Assembly: GCA_020852755.1 (NCBI GenBank)
Contig: JADZAF010000057.1
Span: forward strand, 25,166-89,165
Direction of reading: 5' to 3'
Length of the DNA: 64,000 bases
Source of the DNA: Bryobacterales bacterium
Lineage (GTDB): Bacteria; Acidobacteriota; Terriglobia; Bryobacterales; Bryobacteraceae
How positions within the stretch are numbered: position 1 is the stretch's first letter; each line of letters opens with the position of its first letter. Position numbers and translations under genes: made by a program. Under the pieces are notes generated by a model. That model was not told where the DNA came from. It did not search any database and worked only from the letters and a program-made list of their open reading frames with translations. This document shows positions 34,394-44,200 of this stretch, piece after piece.

Positions 34394-37300
34394 TTAGAAG
34401 ATCAGCTTGAGGGCCAGCTGGGTCATGCGCTCGCCCTGGGCGCTGGAGACTTCCCCGAAGGTCGCGCTGTTGACGAAGCGGTCCGGCGCGTTGAACTGGG
34501 GCGTATTGGTCAGATTGAAGAACTCCGCGCGGAACTCCAGCCGCACCGCTTCATTGAGCGGGAAGCGCTTCTGAATGGACAGGTCGTACTGCTTGAGCCC
34601 GGGTCCCCGCTCGGTGCCGTTACCCGCGCTGCCCAGCATTCCGGCCGCCGGGATGCGGTAGGCGCTGGTTTCGAACCACCGCGCTCCGCGTCCGACATCG
34701 CCGATCGTCCCGCCGGTTCCGATGCGGTCCGCCCGGGCGCCGCGCGAGTTGGTGTTGGAGTTGTCCGGCCCCCGGATGGTCAGCGGGAATCCGCTGCGCA
34801 GCGACAGGATGCCGCCCAGCTGCCAGTTGCCGATCAGTCCTTCCAGCACCGGATGCATGCCGGTTCCGAACATCTTGCCCCGGCCCACCGGCAGTTCGTA
34901 GACGTGCGAGAACGTGAACATGTGCCGGGCGTCGAAGTACGTCGGTCCCCACTCCGCCCGCTGATCGTAAAGGTACTGCCAGTAAGCCGACTGCACGGCC
35001 GCCTGGCCGCCCTCGCCGTAGTAGCCGATGGCGTCGCTCATGCCTTTCGACAGCGTATAATTCGCCTGGAATTCCAGGCCGCTGCTCAGCCGCTTTCGCA
35101 GCATGGTCTGGAGGCCGTGGTACTGCTGGTTGCCGTTGGATTCGGTTCCCGAAATCTGGGCGATATTGCTGAGCGCCGGGTTGCCCCTCAGGTAGGGGCT
35201 GGGCTCAGTCTGGCCGGGTCCCACGATGCGCCGCTGGAAGTACGGCATCGGAACCACCAGGTGGTGGCCCTTCTGCCCGACGTAGCCCACCGTGGCCACC
35301 ATCTCGCCCGGCAGCTGCCGCTCGACGGTCAGGTTCCACTGCTGCGTGTTGGCGGGCCGGACGAACGGATCCCACAAGCGGATGTTCACCCGGGCGAAGG
35401 GATCGGCCTGCCGCAGCGCCGTCAGGCCGTCGGAGGCCGTAGAGAGCGGCAGGTTCAGGTCGGAGCGGTCGTAGCGTCCCTCGAACTCGGCGTTGAACGG
35501 CGGGTTGAACGGCAGCCGCAGGTTGGTGCCGGTGCCCTCCATGAACGAGGAGATGGTGTAGGCCCCGCGCACCACGAAGTGCTGGATGAAGCGCGGCGAC
35601 CAGGCGAAGCCGACTCGCGGCTGGAAGTCCTTCTTGAAGGGATGATAGAGCGCGCGGCTGTTGCCGTCCTGGCCCGCCAGCAGCAGCCTGCCGGTGAACG
35701 GCTCGAAGTTGGACTGCCGGTCCTTCACTTCCACCAGCGGGGTGTGGTACTCCCAGCGGATGCCGAGATTCAGCGTCAGGGTGTCCAGCACCCGCCAGTC
35801 GTCCTGGAAGTACACCCCATAGATGGTCTTGCGGTGGCCCCAGGTGCCGGTGTTCAACCCGCGGCCCAGCGTCTCCGGAAGGCCCAGGAAGAAGTCGGCG
35901 TCGCTCCAGGCCACCTGGCTGGAATCGGCGCCGGTGAACCGCCCGGAGAAGTTCATGAACCCGGTACGCCCGTTGTTGCCGGCGTAGAAGGTGTTCATCT
36001 GCTGCCGCAGCACCTGGCCGCCCATCTTCATCAGGTGCCGGCCCCGGATCACGGTGAGGTTGTCGGCGTAATGGTACGTCGTGTTGGCGAACAGCTGCTG
36101 GGTGCCGATGTTGGCGCTGCCGATGCCGCTGGTGAAACTGCTTCCGAATCCGATGCTCAGCAGTCCGGGGCTGTTGACTCCGGCAATGCCGTACTTCTGG
36201 TTGAGGTCCGGGTAGCCTTTATCGGCGCCGCCGTTGTGCAGCACGATCCGGTTCACGCCCGCGCGGGCCTCGTTGACCAGGTTCGGGGTGATGGTGCGCG
36301 TCCAGTTCACCACGCCCGCCTTGAAGGGCGAGTCGTTGAAACTGTTGAAGAACAGCGGGAAGGTGTTGCTGCCCGGGTTGGTCTGGTTGCTCTGGGAGTA
36401 GCGGACCCACAGGTAGTCCTTGTCGTTGGGCCGGGCGTCGACCTTGATATCGCCCTGGTCCAGGTTCAGCTTGTTGGCCGAGGCGTTCAACTGATTGAAC
36501 CGGAGATCGGAGACCAGCGGCTCGGGATAGAGGCTGGTGTCGGAGAACAGGGCCCGCGCCACCGGGCTCATCAGGCTCATCGGGATCTGGTTGTTGGGGA
36601 AAGGCGCCCGCTTGCCGTCCGCGCCCACCGAGAACGGATTGTAGAGCTGCACGCTGGCGCGGTTCTGCTCCTGCTGCAGGTTCAGCAGGCGGGAAAAGTC
36701 GCCCCGCCGGAACTCGCTCGGAATCACCGTAAGCCGGCTGAGCGAAGGCGGTGTCGGCCGGCGCATGCCCATGTAGTCGGCGAAGAAGAACAGCCGGTCC
36801 TTGCCGTTGAACAGTTTCGGAATCACCACCGGGCCGCCGAGGGTGCCGCCGAAGGCGTTATAGCGCACGGCGGTGCGGTCCAGGTCCTGCCAGTTGCGCC
36901 CCCAGTTGTTGGCGTTCAGCTTGTCGTTGCGGAAGAACTCGAAGACCGAACCGTGCAATTCGTTGGTGCCGGACTTGATGTTGACGCTGACGATCCCGCC
37001 CTGGAAATTGCCGAACTCGGCCGAGGCGTTGTTGGTGATGATGCGCACCTCCGAGATGGCGTCCAGGTTGGGCTGGTAGGAGGTCAGGTTGTCCGAAACC
37101 TGGTTGTTGTCGATGCCGTCCAGCAGGAAGTTGTTGGCTTCCTTGCGGTTGCCGTTGACGTACGGGCGTCCGCCGCCGGTGGTGCGCCGGTCGTTGTTGA
37201 ATGAACTGGGATCGGTCGTGGTGACTCCGGGAGTGAGCAGCGCGAGCGTGATATAGTTCCGGCTGATCAGCGGCGTGTTTACCAGGCGGTTGGATGTGAT

Positions 37301-37711
37301 GGTCGAAGAGACCATGGTGGTCTCGGTTTGCAGCAGCGGAGCTTCCCCCGTCACCTGGATGGATTCGGTTATCGCGCCCACCTCGAGGGTCACGTTGACC
37401 CGGGCGCGCTGGTTGACTTCCAGGCGGATTCCCGGGCGGGTAGCCGCCTTGAAGCCGCCGGCCTCAAAGACCAGGTCGTAGGTGCCGGGCGGAATCGCCG
37501 GAAAGGCGTAAATGCCTTCCGGGTTGGTCTTGGTGGGCCACTGGGCGCCGCGGTCCACGTCCTTGGCGACGACCGTGGCGCCGGCAATGGCAGCGCCGGA
37601 CGGATCGGTGACGGCGCCGGTGATTCCCGCGCTGACTTCCTGTGCCCAGGCGCGCGGAACCAGCAGCAGCGCCGCCGTAAGCAAAGCGACACTTGCAGCT
37701 TTCTTTTTCAT
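34394..37711 (-). CDS. TonB-dependent receptor, Oar-like, with carboxypeptidase-regulatory domain
   Basis: 1105 residues, the largest of the three receptors. Signal peptide (SVALLTAALLLVPRAWA), carboxypeptidase-regulatory-like domain (about 26-110; GAVTDPSGAAIAGATVVA), a plug (about 120-250; NFLLDGIDNNQVSDN) and a long barrel ending LALKLIF with terminal Phe. ATG 37711 fits the signal peptide and has GAGGG about 8 bases upstream; the frame is open further up but the promoter lies there. It is followed by tonB on the same strand. Ligand unknown. Confidence 0.93.
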   Translation of the reverse strand: MKKKAASVALLTAALLLVPRAWAQEVSAGITGAVTDPSGAAIAGATVVAKDVDRGAQWPTKTNPEGIYAFPAIPPGTYDLVFEAGGFKAATRPGIRLEVNQRARVNVTLEVGAITESIQVTGEAPLLQTETTMVSSTITSNRLVNTPLISRNYITLALLTPGVTTTDPSSFNNDRRTTGGGRPYVNGNRKEANNFLLDGIDNNQVSDNLTSYQPNLDAISEVRIITNNASAEFGNFQGGIVSVNIKSGTNELHGSVFEFFRNDKLNANNWGRNWQDLDRTAVRYNAFGGTLGGPVVIPKLFNGKDRLFFFADYMGMRRPTPPSLSRLTVIPSEFRRGDFSRLLNLQQEQNRASVQLYNPFSVGADGKRAPFPNNQIPMSLMSPVARALFSDTSLYPEPLVSDLRFNQLNASANKLNLDQGDIKVDARPNDKDYLWVRYSQSNQTNPGSNTFPLFFNSFNDSPFKAGVVNWTRTITPNLVNEARAGVNRIVLHNGGADKGYPDLNQKYGIAGVNSPGLLSIGFGSSFTSGIGSANIGTQQLFANTTYHYADNLTVIRGRHLMKMGGQVLRQQMNTFYAGNNGRTGFMNFSGRFTGADSSQVAWSDADFFLGLPETLGRGLNTGTWGHRKTIYGVYFQDDWRVLDTLTLNLGIRWEYHTPLVEVKDRQSNFEPFTGRLLLAGQDGNSRALYHPFKKDFQPRVGFAWSPRFIQHFVVRGAYTISSFMEGTGTNLRLPFNPPFNAEFEGRYDRSDLNLPLSTASDGLTALRQADPFARVNIRLWDPFVRPANTQQWNLTVERQLPGEMVATVGYVGQKGHHLVVPMPYFQRRIVGPGQTEPSPYLRGNPALSNIAQISGTESNGNQQYHGLQTMLRKRLSSGLEFQANYTLSKGMSDAIGYYGEGGQAAVQSAYWQYLYDQRAEWGPTYFDARHMFTFSHVYELPVGRGKMFGTGMHPVLEGLIGNWQLGGILSLRSGFPLTIRGPDNSNTNSRGARADRIGTGGTIGDVGRGARWFETSAYRIPAAGMLGSAGNGTERGPGLKQYDLSIQKRFPLNEAVRLEFRAEFFNLTNTPQFNAPDRFVNSATFGEVSSAQGERMTQLALKLIF

Positions 37712-37759
37712 GCACTTATCCCTCTTTTTTGTTGCCCTGAAGTTGCAGCTTTTGGTTAG

Positions 37760-37788
37760 ATTATCGACCCCGGAACTGAAGCTGTCAA
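37760..37788 (-). promoter_or_regulatory. Strong sigma-70 promoter for the third TonB receptor
   Basis: On the minus strand TTGACA (37783-37788), a 17-base spacer and GATAAT (37760-37765), nearly the full consensus. It lies about 50 bp upstream of the start at 37711. It also excludes the longer upstream reading frame as coding. Confidence 0.8.
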
Positions 37789-37932
37789 CCACCCGCGGGT
37801 TAACAGCAGGTAAACAAAACGGGGCTGTCCGGAGGGACACGGCCAGGTGCGGAGGCGGCGGCCACTTCCCTTGTGTTATCCTGGAAAGGTTTAACAACGA
37901 GATAGAGAAGACAACGGAGCAGCAACTCTAGA

Positions 37933-38202
37933 ATGGCACTGGCGACAGAGCGCAAGCAGCAAATCATGAGTGAAAACCGGGTTCGCAAGAACGATACCGG
38001 TTCGCCAGAAGTACAGATCGCTCTGCTGAGCGGGCAAATCGCGAAGCTGACGGAACACTTTAAGACCCATAAGAAGGATCACTCTTCGCGCCGCGGGCTG
38101 TTGATGATGGTGGCCAGGCGCCGCCGTCTCTTGACCTATTTGAGAGACAACTCGCCCGAGCGCTACAAAGCCGTGATCCAGAAGTTGGGTATCCGCCGCT
38201 AG
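37933..38202 (+). CDS. rpsO: 30S ribosomal protein S15
   Basis: 89 residues, the exact usual length. S15 is a primary binder of 16S rRNA in the small subunit. The sequence is canonical: [33 protein letters not shown] and [13 protein letters not shown], ending KLGIRR. A weak GGAG lies about 14 bases upstream of ATG 37933. It is followed by pnp, the widely conserved rpsO-pnp order, with a stem-loop between them. Confidence 0.97.
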   Translation: MALATERKQQIMSENRVRKNDTGSPEVQIALLSGQIAKLTEHFKTHKKDHSSRRGLLMMVARRRRLLTYLRDNSPERYKAVIQKLGIRR

Positions 38203-38205
38203 AGT

Positions 38206-38231
38206 TCTCTCGCGCAGGAGTGGGCGAGAGA
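38206..38231 (+). promoter_or_regulatory. Stem-loop between rpsO and pnp
   Basis: TCTCTCGC (38206-38213) pairs perfectly with GCGAGAGA (38224-38231) around a 10-base loop, extendable by a G-T and a G-C pair. It starts 4 bp after the rpsO stop. There is no T run. In E. coli the same interval holds a leaky terminator and an RNase III site used for PNPase autocontrol; a similar role is plausible. Confidence 0.5.
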
Positions 38232-38411
38232 GCCGCGGCAGCCCAACTGAAATCCGCTTTGACGCCCCGGGCTTCATCCGGGTCCTCCCCCTCCTCACGC
38301 CCCCGATGAGGGGCTCATCCTGTCAACTCCAGTCTCGAAAGACCGGCCGATGAGGGGCCGGGCGAAATTTACGCGGTCGGGGCCGCCCGATCGAGGTTGG
38401 AGCAGAATTCA

Positions 38412-40511
38412 ATGGCACACACAGTTGAAGTTCTTCTGGGCGACCGGAAAATCACGTTGGAAACGGGCGAAGTTGCCAGACAGGCTCATGGAGCCGTGGT
38501 CGTCCGTTCCGGCGATTCCGTCGTTCTTGTCAGCGCCTGCATGGCCGAAGAGGCCAAGCCGGGCGCAGCCTTTTTCCCGTTGACCGTCGACTACCGGGAA
38601 TACAGCTACGCCGCCGGGAAGATCCCCGGTGGTTTCATCAAACGCGAGGGCCGGCCCTCGGAGAAGGAAATCCTTACCAGCCGGCTGATCGACCGGCCCA
38701 TCCGGCCGCTGTTTCCCGAAGGCTTCATGGTGGAAACCCAGATCATCGCCCTGGTGCTTTCCGCCGATCCGGAAGCAGACCCCAATTCGCTGGCGATTGT
38801 CGGCGCTTCGGGGGCGCTGGCCATCTCCGACATCCCCTTTCCCGAAGTGCTGGGCGCCGTACGGGTCGGCCTGGTGAACGGGCAGTACATTCCCAACCCG
38901 ACCTATAGCGAAGCTCGCGAGTCCCGGCTGAACATCGTGGTGGCCGCCACCTGGGACGGCATCGTCATGGTGGAAGCGGGCGCCCAGGAGGCCTCCGAAG
39001 AGGAAGTGCTGGCCGCCATCGAGTTCGGGCACGACTGCTGCCGCAAGCTGATCACCGGCATCCGGGAGTTGGTGGCCGCGGCCGGCAAGCCCAAGCGGGC
39101 TTTCGCCCTTCCGCAGCTGGACGCCCCCCTGTACGAGCAGATCACGGCGCAATTGCGTTCCGAGTTGAGCGACGCGCTGAATACCCAGAAGTATCCTAAG
39201 ATCGAAAGCTACCGGAAGGTGGACGCGCTCCGGGCGCGCGCCCTGGAGAGCTTCCCGGAGGAACAGAGGGAAGAGGCCGGCCGGGCTTTCGACTACCTGA
39301 AAGAGCGTATTTTCCGCGACGAGATGCTGGAGCAGCACCGCCGTCCGGACGGGCGGGCGTTTGACGAGGTGCGCCCCATCACCATAAGGACCGGGGTCCT
39401 GCCTCGCACGCACGGCTCGGGCCTGTTCACCCGCGGAGAGACTCAGGCACTGGTCACCGTGACCCTGGGAACCAAGGAAGATGAGCAGCGGCTGGAGTTG
39501 CTGGAGCCCGGGGAAGCCTTCAAGCGCTTCATGCTGCACTACAATTTCCCGCCCTTCAGTGTGGGCGAGGTGGGTTTCATGCGGGGACCGGGCCGGCGGG
39601 AGATCGGGCACGGCGCGCTGGCGGAACGGGCGCTGACCCCGGTGATTCCCGAGGACAGCGTTTTCCCTTACACGCTGCGCGTGGTCAGCGACATCCTCGA
39701 ATCCAACGGCTCCAGTTCCATGGCTACGGTATGCGGCGCTTCGCTGGCGTTGATGGACGCCGGAGTTCCCATCCCCTCTCCCGTGGGGGGGGTGGCCATG
39801 GGCATGGTGAAGGAGGGCGACCGCTACGCCATCCTGACCGACATTGCGGGGGCCGAGGACCATTACGGCGACATGGACTTCAAGGTGGCCGGCACCCGCA
39901 AGGGCATCACCGCGCTCCAGATGGACATCAAGGTTCCCAACGTAACCACCATCCTGATGCGCGAGGCACTCGAACAGGCCCGCCGCGGCCGCCTGTTCAT
40001 CCTGGACAAGATGCACGAAGCCCTGCCGGAGCCGAGGGCGGCGCTGTCGCAGTACGCGCCCCGCATCTTTACCATGACGATTCCGCAGGATAAGATCCGC
40101 GACGTCATCGGGCCGGGCGGCAAGACCATCCGGGGCATCATCGAGCAGACCGGAGTGAAGATCGACGTCGAAGACGACGGCACCGTGCACGTCGCTTCGG
40201 CCGACGAAGCCTCCGCCAGCAAGGCGCTCCAGATCATCGCCGACATCACGGCGGTGGCCGAGGTGGGCAAGACCTACCTGGGCAAGGTGGTCCGCCTGGT
40301 GGACTTCGGCGCGTTCGTGGAGATCTTCCCGGGAACCGACGGCCTGCTGCACATCAGCGAGATCGCGGAGAACCGGATTCGCGAGGTGCGCGACGAGCTG
40401 AAAGAGGGCGATCAGATCCTGGTGAAGGTTCTGGCCATTGAAGGCAACAAGATCAAGCTGAGCCGCAAGGCTGTCCTCCGCGAGCAGCGGGAGAAACTCA
40501 AGGGCAAGTAA
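38412..40511 (+). CDS. pnp: Polyribonucleotide nucleotidyltransferase (PNPase)
   Basis: 699 residues. A phosphorolytic 3'-5' exoribonuclease in mRNA decay. Domains in order: first RNase PH (about 12-145, [14 protein letters not shown]), helical linker (about 148-235), second RNase PH (about 320-460, [18 protein letters not shown] and [18 protein letters not shown], with the metal-site acids), KH (about 550-615, [17 protein letters not shown]) and S1 (about 618-690, [20 protein letters not shown]). I use ATG 38412 with GGAG (38399-38402) upstream; the TTG at 38397 precedes that site. Follows rpsO, 209 bp apart. Confidence 0.97.
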   Translation: MAHTVEVLLGDRKITLETGEVARQAHGAVVVRSGDSVVLVSACMAEEAKPGAAFFPLTVDYREYSYAAGKIPGGFIKREGRPSEKEILTSRLIDRPIRPLFPEGFMVETQIIALVLSADPEADPNSLAIVGASGALAISDIPFPEVLGAVRVGLVNGQYIPNPTYSEARESRLNIVVAATWDGIVMVEAGAQEASEEEVLAAIEFGHDCCRKLITGIRELVAAAGKPKRAFALPQLDAPLYEQITAQLRSELSDALNTQKYPKIESYRKVDALRARALESFPEEQREEAGRAFDYLKERIFRDEMLEQHRRPDGRAFDEVRPITIRTGVLPRTHGSGLFTRGETQALVTVTLGTKEDEQRLELLEPGEAFKRFMLHYNFPPFSVGEVGFMRGPGRREIGHGALAERALTPVIPEDSVFPYTLRVVSDILESNGSSSMATVCGASLALMDAGVPIPSPVGGVAMGMVKEGDRYAILTDIAGAEDHYGDMDFKVAGTRKGITALQMDIKVPNVTTILMREALEQARRGRLFILDKMHEALPEPRAALSQYAPRIFTMTIPQDKIRDVIGPGGKTIRGIIEQTGVKIDVEDDGTVHVASADEASASKALQIIADITAVAEVGKTYLGKVVRLVDFGAFVEIFPGTDGLLHISEIAENRIREVRDELKEGDQILVKVLAIEGNKIKLSRKAVLREQREKLKGK

Positions 40512-40825
40512 AGCTGAGCCTGGGAAAGCCTGTCAGGCTGCGGGCCGGTCGGCGACCGGCCCGCCGGCCGGGCACCCTCGCTTCGGGAAACTCCCCGGTC
40601 CCGCTCCTGTTCTGTCCGGTGGCCGTTGAGCGCCCGTCACCGGCCTGCGGGCGGGCATACCCCCTGCCGCGCCCTGCGCGGAGCCGCCGATTCCATCGCA
40701 TTCGGAAGCTGCACTCGAAGTGTAAGGGCAGGTCCGTCTGCCGGGAGGGGCACGGCCTTACAGGCAGGCCCGGTTGTACTCCAGGAGGCGAGTTTCCTCG
40801 CCGCGGGCCGCGAGAAACCGGATCG
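40512..40825. other. 314-bp intergenic region without a gene
   Basis: Between the convergent pnp and SIS-isomerase genes. It has a stem-loop at 40542-40562 and is otherwise GC-rich sequence with no coding signal or known RNA that I recognise. Confidence 0.6.
40542..40562. terminator. Stem-loop downstream of pnp
   Basis: GGGCCGGTC (40542-40550) pairs perfectly with GACCGGCCC (40554-40562) around a 3-base loop, 31 bp after the pnp stop. No T run follows. It is probably a transcript end or 3' stabiliser. Confidence 0.5.
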
Positions 40826-41380
40826 CTATCCGCCTTCCATGAAGTAGTACCCGATCATGTGGCAGATGACCATGTGGGCGTCCTCGATGCGGCCCATATG
40901 CGGAGTGGGAACCAGAATATTGAGCTGGGCGAGCGGCCCGAGCTTTCCGCCGTCCGTCCCCGTCAGCGCGATGGTCCGGCAGCCGATCGAGGCCGCGTAT
41001 TCCATGGCCCGCACGACACTCGGGGAGTTGCCCGAACCGCTGATGGCCATGAAGAGATCGCCCGGCTGGGCGAAGTTCTTCAACTGTTCGACGAAAACGC
41101 AATCGTAGGAGACGTCGTTGGCATAGGCGGTGAGGGTGGGCAGCGAGTCGGTCAGGGCCAGGATGCGGAAGCGCTGCGGGCGGTTGTAGCTGGCGCCTTT
41201 GACCATATCGCAGGCGAAGTGGGAGGCGGTCGAGGCGCTCCCGCCGTTGCCGCAGACGAAGATGCGCCGCCCGTCCTCCCGTGCCTCCCGGAACAGGTCG
41301 ATGGCCCGGCTCACCAGTTGCGGGTTCACGGTGTCGAGCACTTTGAACAGTTCGGCTTTATACTCTTCGGTAAACGTCAT
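40826..41380 (-). CDS. gmhA: SIS-domain isomerase, GmhA (sedoheptulose 7-phosphate isomerase) type
   Basis: 184 residues, the GmhA length. GmhA converts sedoheptulose 7-phosphate to D-glycero-D-manno-heptose 7-phosphate, the first step of ADP- or GDP-heptose synthesis. Visible: FVCGNGGSASTASHFACDM (about 42-60) and a phosphate-binding SGSGNSPSVVRA (about 114-125), then IALTGTDGG. Last gene of five that overlap by 4-17 bp; its ATG overlaps the ROK kinase stop. GmhB-like phosphatase is at 5.5 kb. Related SIS proteins such as DiaA share the motifs, but the operon favours a sugar-phosphate isomerase. Confidence 0.82.
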   Translation of the reverse strand: MTFTEEYKAELFKVLDTVNPQLVSRAIDLFREAREDGRRIFVCGNGGSASTASHFACDMVKGASYNRPQRFRILALTDSLPTLTAYANDVSYDCVFVEQLKNFAQPGDLFMAISGSGNSPSVVRAMEYAASIGCRTIALTGTDGGKLGPLAQLNILVPTPHMGRIEDAHMVICHMIGYYFMEGG

Positions 41381-42237
41381 ATGCGTTCGATCTCCCGGGC
41401 GAGCGCGAGCGCGCCGTAAAGCACGCTGTCATCGCCCAGTTCGGCCGGCACGACGTCGATACGCGCTCCCGACCAACCGGTAATCTGGCGGCGCAGCTCG
41501 GCCCGCAGCGGCACGAACAGCGAGTCGCCGGCCTTGCTGATCCCTCCTCCGATCACGATCCGCGCCGGGTTCAACAGCATGACGCAGGTTTTGAGGCCCA
41601 GCGCCAGGTCCACCACGTAGCGGCGCACGAACTCCGCGTCGCGCAGCAGTTCCTTGGCCGGCTTGCCGTGTTCGTTCTCGAGCCACAGCCCGCAGCAAAT
41701 CCGTTCGAAGCACCCCCGCGCGCCGCACAGGCATTCGGGGCCGTCCGGCCGGATGCTCAGGTGGCCGATCTCACCGGCCCAGGAGTCCGCGCCGCGCCAG
41801 ATCTTCCCGTCGCAGAAAATGCCGCCCCCGATCCCCGTGGAGAGCGTCATGTAAAACATGGATCCGGCTCCGCGCCCGGCGCCGTGAAGGGCTTCACCCA
41901 GCGCGCCGGCGTTGGCATCGTTGTCCATGAGGGCGGGAACCCCCACTGCCCGTTCGATGTAAGCGGGCAGGAGGAAGTCGCGCCAGCCGCCCACGTGGGT
42001 GGACAAAGCGATACGCTGCTCGAGGAAATTCACCGGGCCGCCAAAGCCGATGCCGCAGCGGTCCAGCCGGAGGTCTTCTTTCCAGCGGCAGGCAATGGAA
42101 ACCACCTGGTCCAGCATCCAGTCGCGGCCGCCCTCTTTTTCGGTCGCGCGCGATTCGCGGCGCACCATCTTTTCGCCTTCAAAGACGGCCATGCTGAACT
42201 TGGTGCCGCCGATGTCGATGGCGAGTGTGTTCTTCAT
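41377..42237 (-). CDS. ROK-family sugar kinase
   Basis: 286 residues. The ATP-binding motif AIDIGGTKFSMAVFEG is at the N-terminus, the sugar-binding NDANAGALGEALHGAG in the middle and the ROK zinc signature C-x-C-G-x2-G-C-x-E (CLCGARGCFE) follows EIGHLSIRP. ROK kinases phosphorylate glucose, N-acetylglucosamine, mannose or allose; the specificity is not readable. No DNA-binding domain is present, so it is an enzyme, not a ROK repressor. It overlaps the PfkB kinase upstream and the SIS isomerase downstream by 4 bp each. Confidence 0.88.
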   Translation of the reverse strand: MKNTLAIDIGGTKFSMAVFEGEKMVRRESRATEKEGGRDWMLDQVVSIACRWKEDLRLDRCGIGFGGPVNFLEQRIALSTHVGGWRDFLLPAYIERAVGVPALMDNDANAGALGEALHGAGRGAGSMFYMTLSTGIGGGIFCDGKIWRGADSWAGEIGHLSIRPDGPECLCGARGCFERICCGLWLENEHGKPAKELLRDAEFVRRYVVDLALGLKTCVMLLNPARIVIGGGISKAGDSLFVPLRAELRRQITGWSGARIDVVPAELGDDSVLYGALALAREIERI

Positions 42238-43232
42238 CGCTGATTCAATCCGGCTTCACGGGCGGCGGCCAGCACTTCCTCCGGGCTGGCGGTTCCGGTC
42301 CCTTTCTTCATGATAGTGACCGACGCCACCAGGTTGCCGAACTGTGCAGCGCTCGTGGGAGAACCGGTGACCGCCAGCGCGCAAGCCGCGCCGGCCGAGA
42401 AACTGTCCCCGGCCCCGCAAATGTCCACCGGCTTCCCGACCTCCCGGGCCGGAACCCAGGTCTGGCCGCGATGGGTGACCAGCAGCACGCCCCGGGGGCC
42501 ATGGGTGATCATCAGGAGCCGCGCGCGGGTGCGTTCCAGCAAGGCGGGATAGTCAATCCGCCCGAACAGTTTGCGGCAGGCCTCCTCGGCCTCCTGCTGG
42601 TTGGGCTTCAGAACCATCAGGCGGAACGTGTCGATGCGCGCCCGCGAGTCCACGAAGAACACTTTCTCGCGGTAGGCGGGAACCAGCTCTTTGAGCAGGT
42701 CGCGGACTGACGGCGTCACCACGCCGCCCTGGCGGGTCTCGGCCTGGTCGGCCACCAGGATGACGTCGAAGGATTCGACGGCGCACTGGATGTTGTCCAG
42801 GACCCTGCGCTCGATGGCCGGATCGAGAGGCGCCGTGTTGATGAAATCCAGGCGGGGAAGGTCCTCTTCGCCCGTCGCCGCATTGATCAGCTTGGTGTAG
42901 GTGAAGGTCTGAATTTCGGGCGAGCGCACCAGCAGATCGGCCGAGATGCCGCGTTCGGACAGACTGCGGACCAGTTCATAGCCGAAGCCATCCTCCCCCG
43001 CCGCGCCGAGCACGGCCACGCGCCCCACGCCCAGCGCCGCCAGGTTGTTGGCCACCGTTCCACCGGCGCCCGGAGTCGTCCGCGTCCGGACCACGCCTAC
43101 TCTCGGAATGCCGGTTTCGCGCGACGGCTCGGCCTCGGCAGGATCGTAGTCGCACCAGCGGTCCAGGCAGATGTCGCCGATCACCAGCGCGGAGAGCGAC
43201 GTGAAGGCCTCCAGAATATCGGCGGTTTTCAT
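42234..43232 (-). CDS. PfkB-family kinase, HldA/RfaE1-like
   Basis: 332 residues. The PfkB kinase fold with the glycine-rich segment TTPGAGGTVANNLAALG (residues 52-68) and the anion-hole/catalytic motif GAGDSFSAG with D276. The start LVIGDICLDRW and GDxxLDR resemble the kinase half of HldE (heptose 7-phosphate kinase, 1-phosphorylating). The nucleotidyltransferase half of HldE is absent, so if it is a heptokinase, an HldC-like enzyme must be elsewhere. It overlaps the next gene of the operon by 4 bp at each end. Confidence 0.8.
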   Translation of the reverse strand: MKTADILEAFTSLSALVIGDICLDRWCDYDPAEAEPSRETGIPRVGVVRTRTTPGAGGTVANNLAALGVGRVAVLGAAGEDGFGYELVRSLSERGISADLLVRSPEIQTFTYTKLINAATGEEDLPRLDFINTAPLDPAIERRVLDNIQCAVESFDVILVADQAETRQGGVVTPSVRDLLKELVPAYREKVFFVDSRARIDTFRLMVLKPNQQEAEEACRKLFGRIDYPALLERTRARLLMITHGPRGVLLVTHRGQTWVPAREVGKPVDICGAGDSFSAGAACALAVTGSPTSAAQFGNLVASVTIMKKGTGTASPEEVLAAAREAGLNQR

Positions 43233-44200
43233 GCCAGGTCGAGGAGCGCTTTGCGCAGCGCGGGCAAAGTGGCGCGGTGATCGCCGCAGAAGTAGAAGCT
43301 GCGTCCGCCGTCCGCCACGGTCCGAACCAGAATGGTCTTGTGAGGCCGGAAGTAGTAGCCGGAGCGGTTCTTCGGCAGCTCGGTGTGCGCCTCTTCCCGG
43401 TCCAGGGGAACCAGGTCGAAAACCGCGGTGCTGAAATCGCGGATGGCGCGCCCCTCCTGGCGGGCCACGTTGCGCGCCATGGCCAGGGCCTTCAAATAGA
43501 CCTCGGGGGCCATGACCGCCGAGCCGAAAGCCAGCATGGTCCCGCCCTCGAGCGACTCGACAGCGCGGGCGAGGATCAGGAAGTCGCGATAGCTGGCGGC
43601 GCCCAGAGCGGCGCCGTCGCAGTTGGGATGCTCGTGCAGGATGTCGTAGCCGATGCCGGCGTGTACCGTCGCAGGGACCGAGCGGCGCCAGGCAGCCGCC
43701 AGCACGCTCAAGGCGGCGTGCGGAAAGCCGCTCTCCGCGATGCGCCGTCCCACGTTCTCCCCTAGGCCCAGGCAGAGCGACGCGGCTTCCGAAATCCAGT
43801 CGTTGAGTTCGCCGGTCTCCCGCCAGAGGCCGAACTCTCCGGTACGTATGTAGCGGGCCACGCTCTCGGTGGTGGCCCCGATGCGCGCCAGCTCATAGTC
43901 GTGGATGGCGCCCGCGCCGTTCATGGCGAGGTGGGAGATGAAGCCGCGCTCCATCAGGTCGATGATGTGGCGGTTCACTCCCGCGCGGAGCAGGTGGGCG
44001 CCCATCATGAGAATGCGGGCCGCCCCATTCGCACGGGCGGCGCCGATGCGGCGGGCCAGCTCCGGCAGGTCCGGGTGCTCGAAGACAGGGGCCGGGGCAT
44101 CCAGGGCGAGCCAGTGATCGAGGCTCAGATCGTGGACCCGGCGGCTCAGCGGTTGGATCAGCAGCCGCGAGCGGTCGAAAATCTCATACTTGCTGGCCAT
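43229..44200 (-). CDS. Unrecognised protein, weakly deoxyhypusine-synthase-like
   Basis: 323 residues, no signal peptide. I cannot place it in a well-characterised family. There is a Rossmann-like layout and some resemblance to deoxyhypusine synthase: LLRAGVNRHIIDLMERGFI, an AMNGAGAIHDYE segment at the position of the TTAGGIEED motif, and YIRTGEFGLWRETGEL, which recalls the DHS GEFSLRGKEL box. Bacteria lack eIF5A; their DHS relatives make polyamines or unknown products. The start at ATG 44200 overlaps the HAD gene by 17 bp; longer starts overlap it more. It is the third-from-top surprise of a five-gene operon otherwise of sugar-phosphate enzymes. Confidence 0.75.
   Translation of the reverse strand: MASKYEIFDRSRLLIQPLSRRVHDLSLDHWLALDAPAPVFEHPDLPELARRIGAARANGAARILMMGAHLLRAGVNRHIIDLMERGFISHLAMNGAGAIHDYELARIGATTESVARYIRTGEFGLWRETGELNDWISEAASLCLGLGENVGRRIAESGFPHAALSVLAAAWRRSVPATVHAGIGYDILHEHPNCDGAALGAASYRDFLILARAVESLEGGTMLAFGSAVMAPEVYLKALAMARNVARQEGRAIRDFSTAVFDLVPLDREEAHTELPKNRSGYYFRPHKTILVRTVADGGRSFYFCGDHRATLPALRKALLDLA

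Noticed and set aside
34322..37204. A 960-codon open frame on the plus strand opposite the third TonB receptor
   Set aside because: It is antisense to a clear receptor and its predicted protein has no domain or signal; high GC content makes such shadow frames common here.
41377..42237. ROK-family transcriptional repressor
   Set aside because: It has no N-terminal winged-helix domain; the protein is a kinase-sized enzyme.
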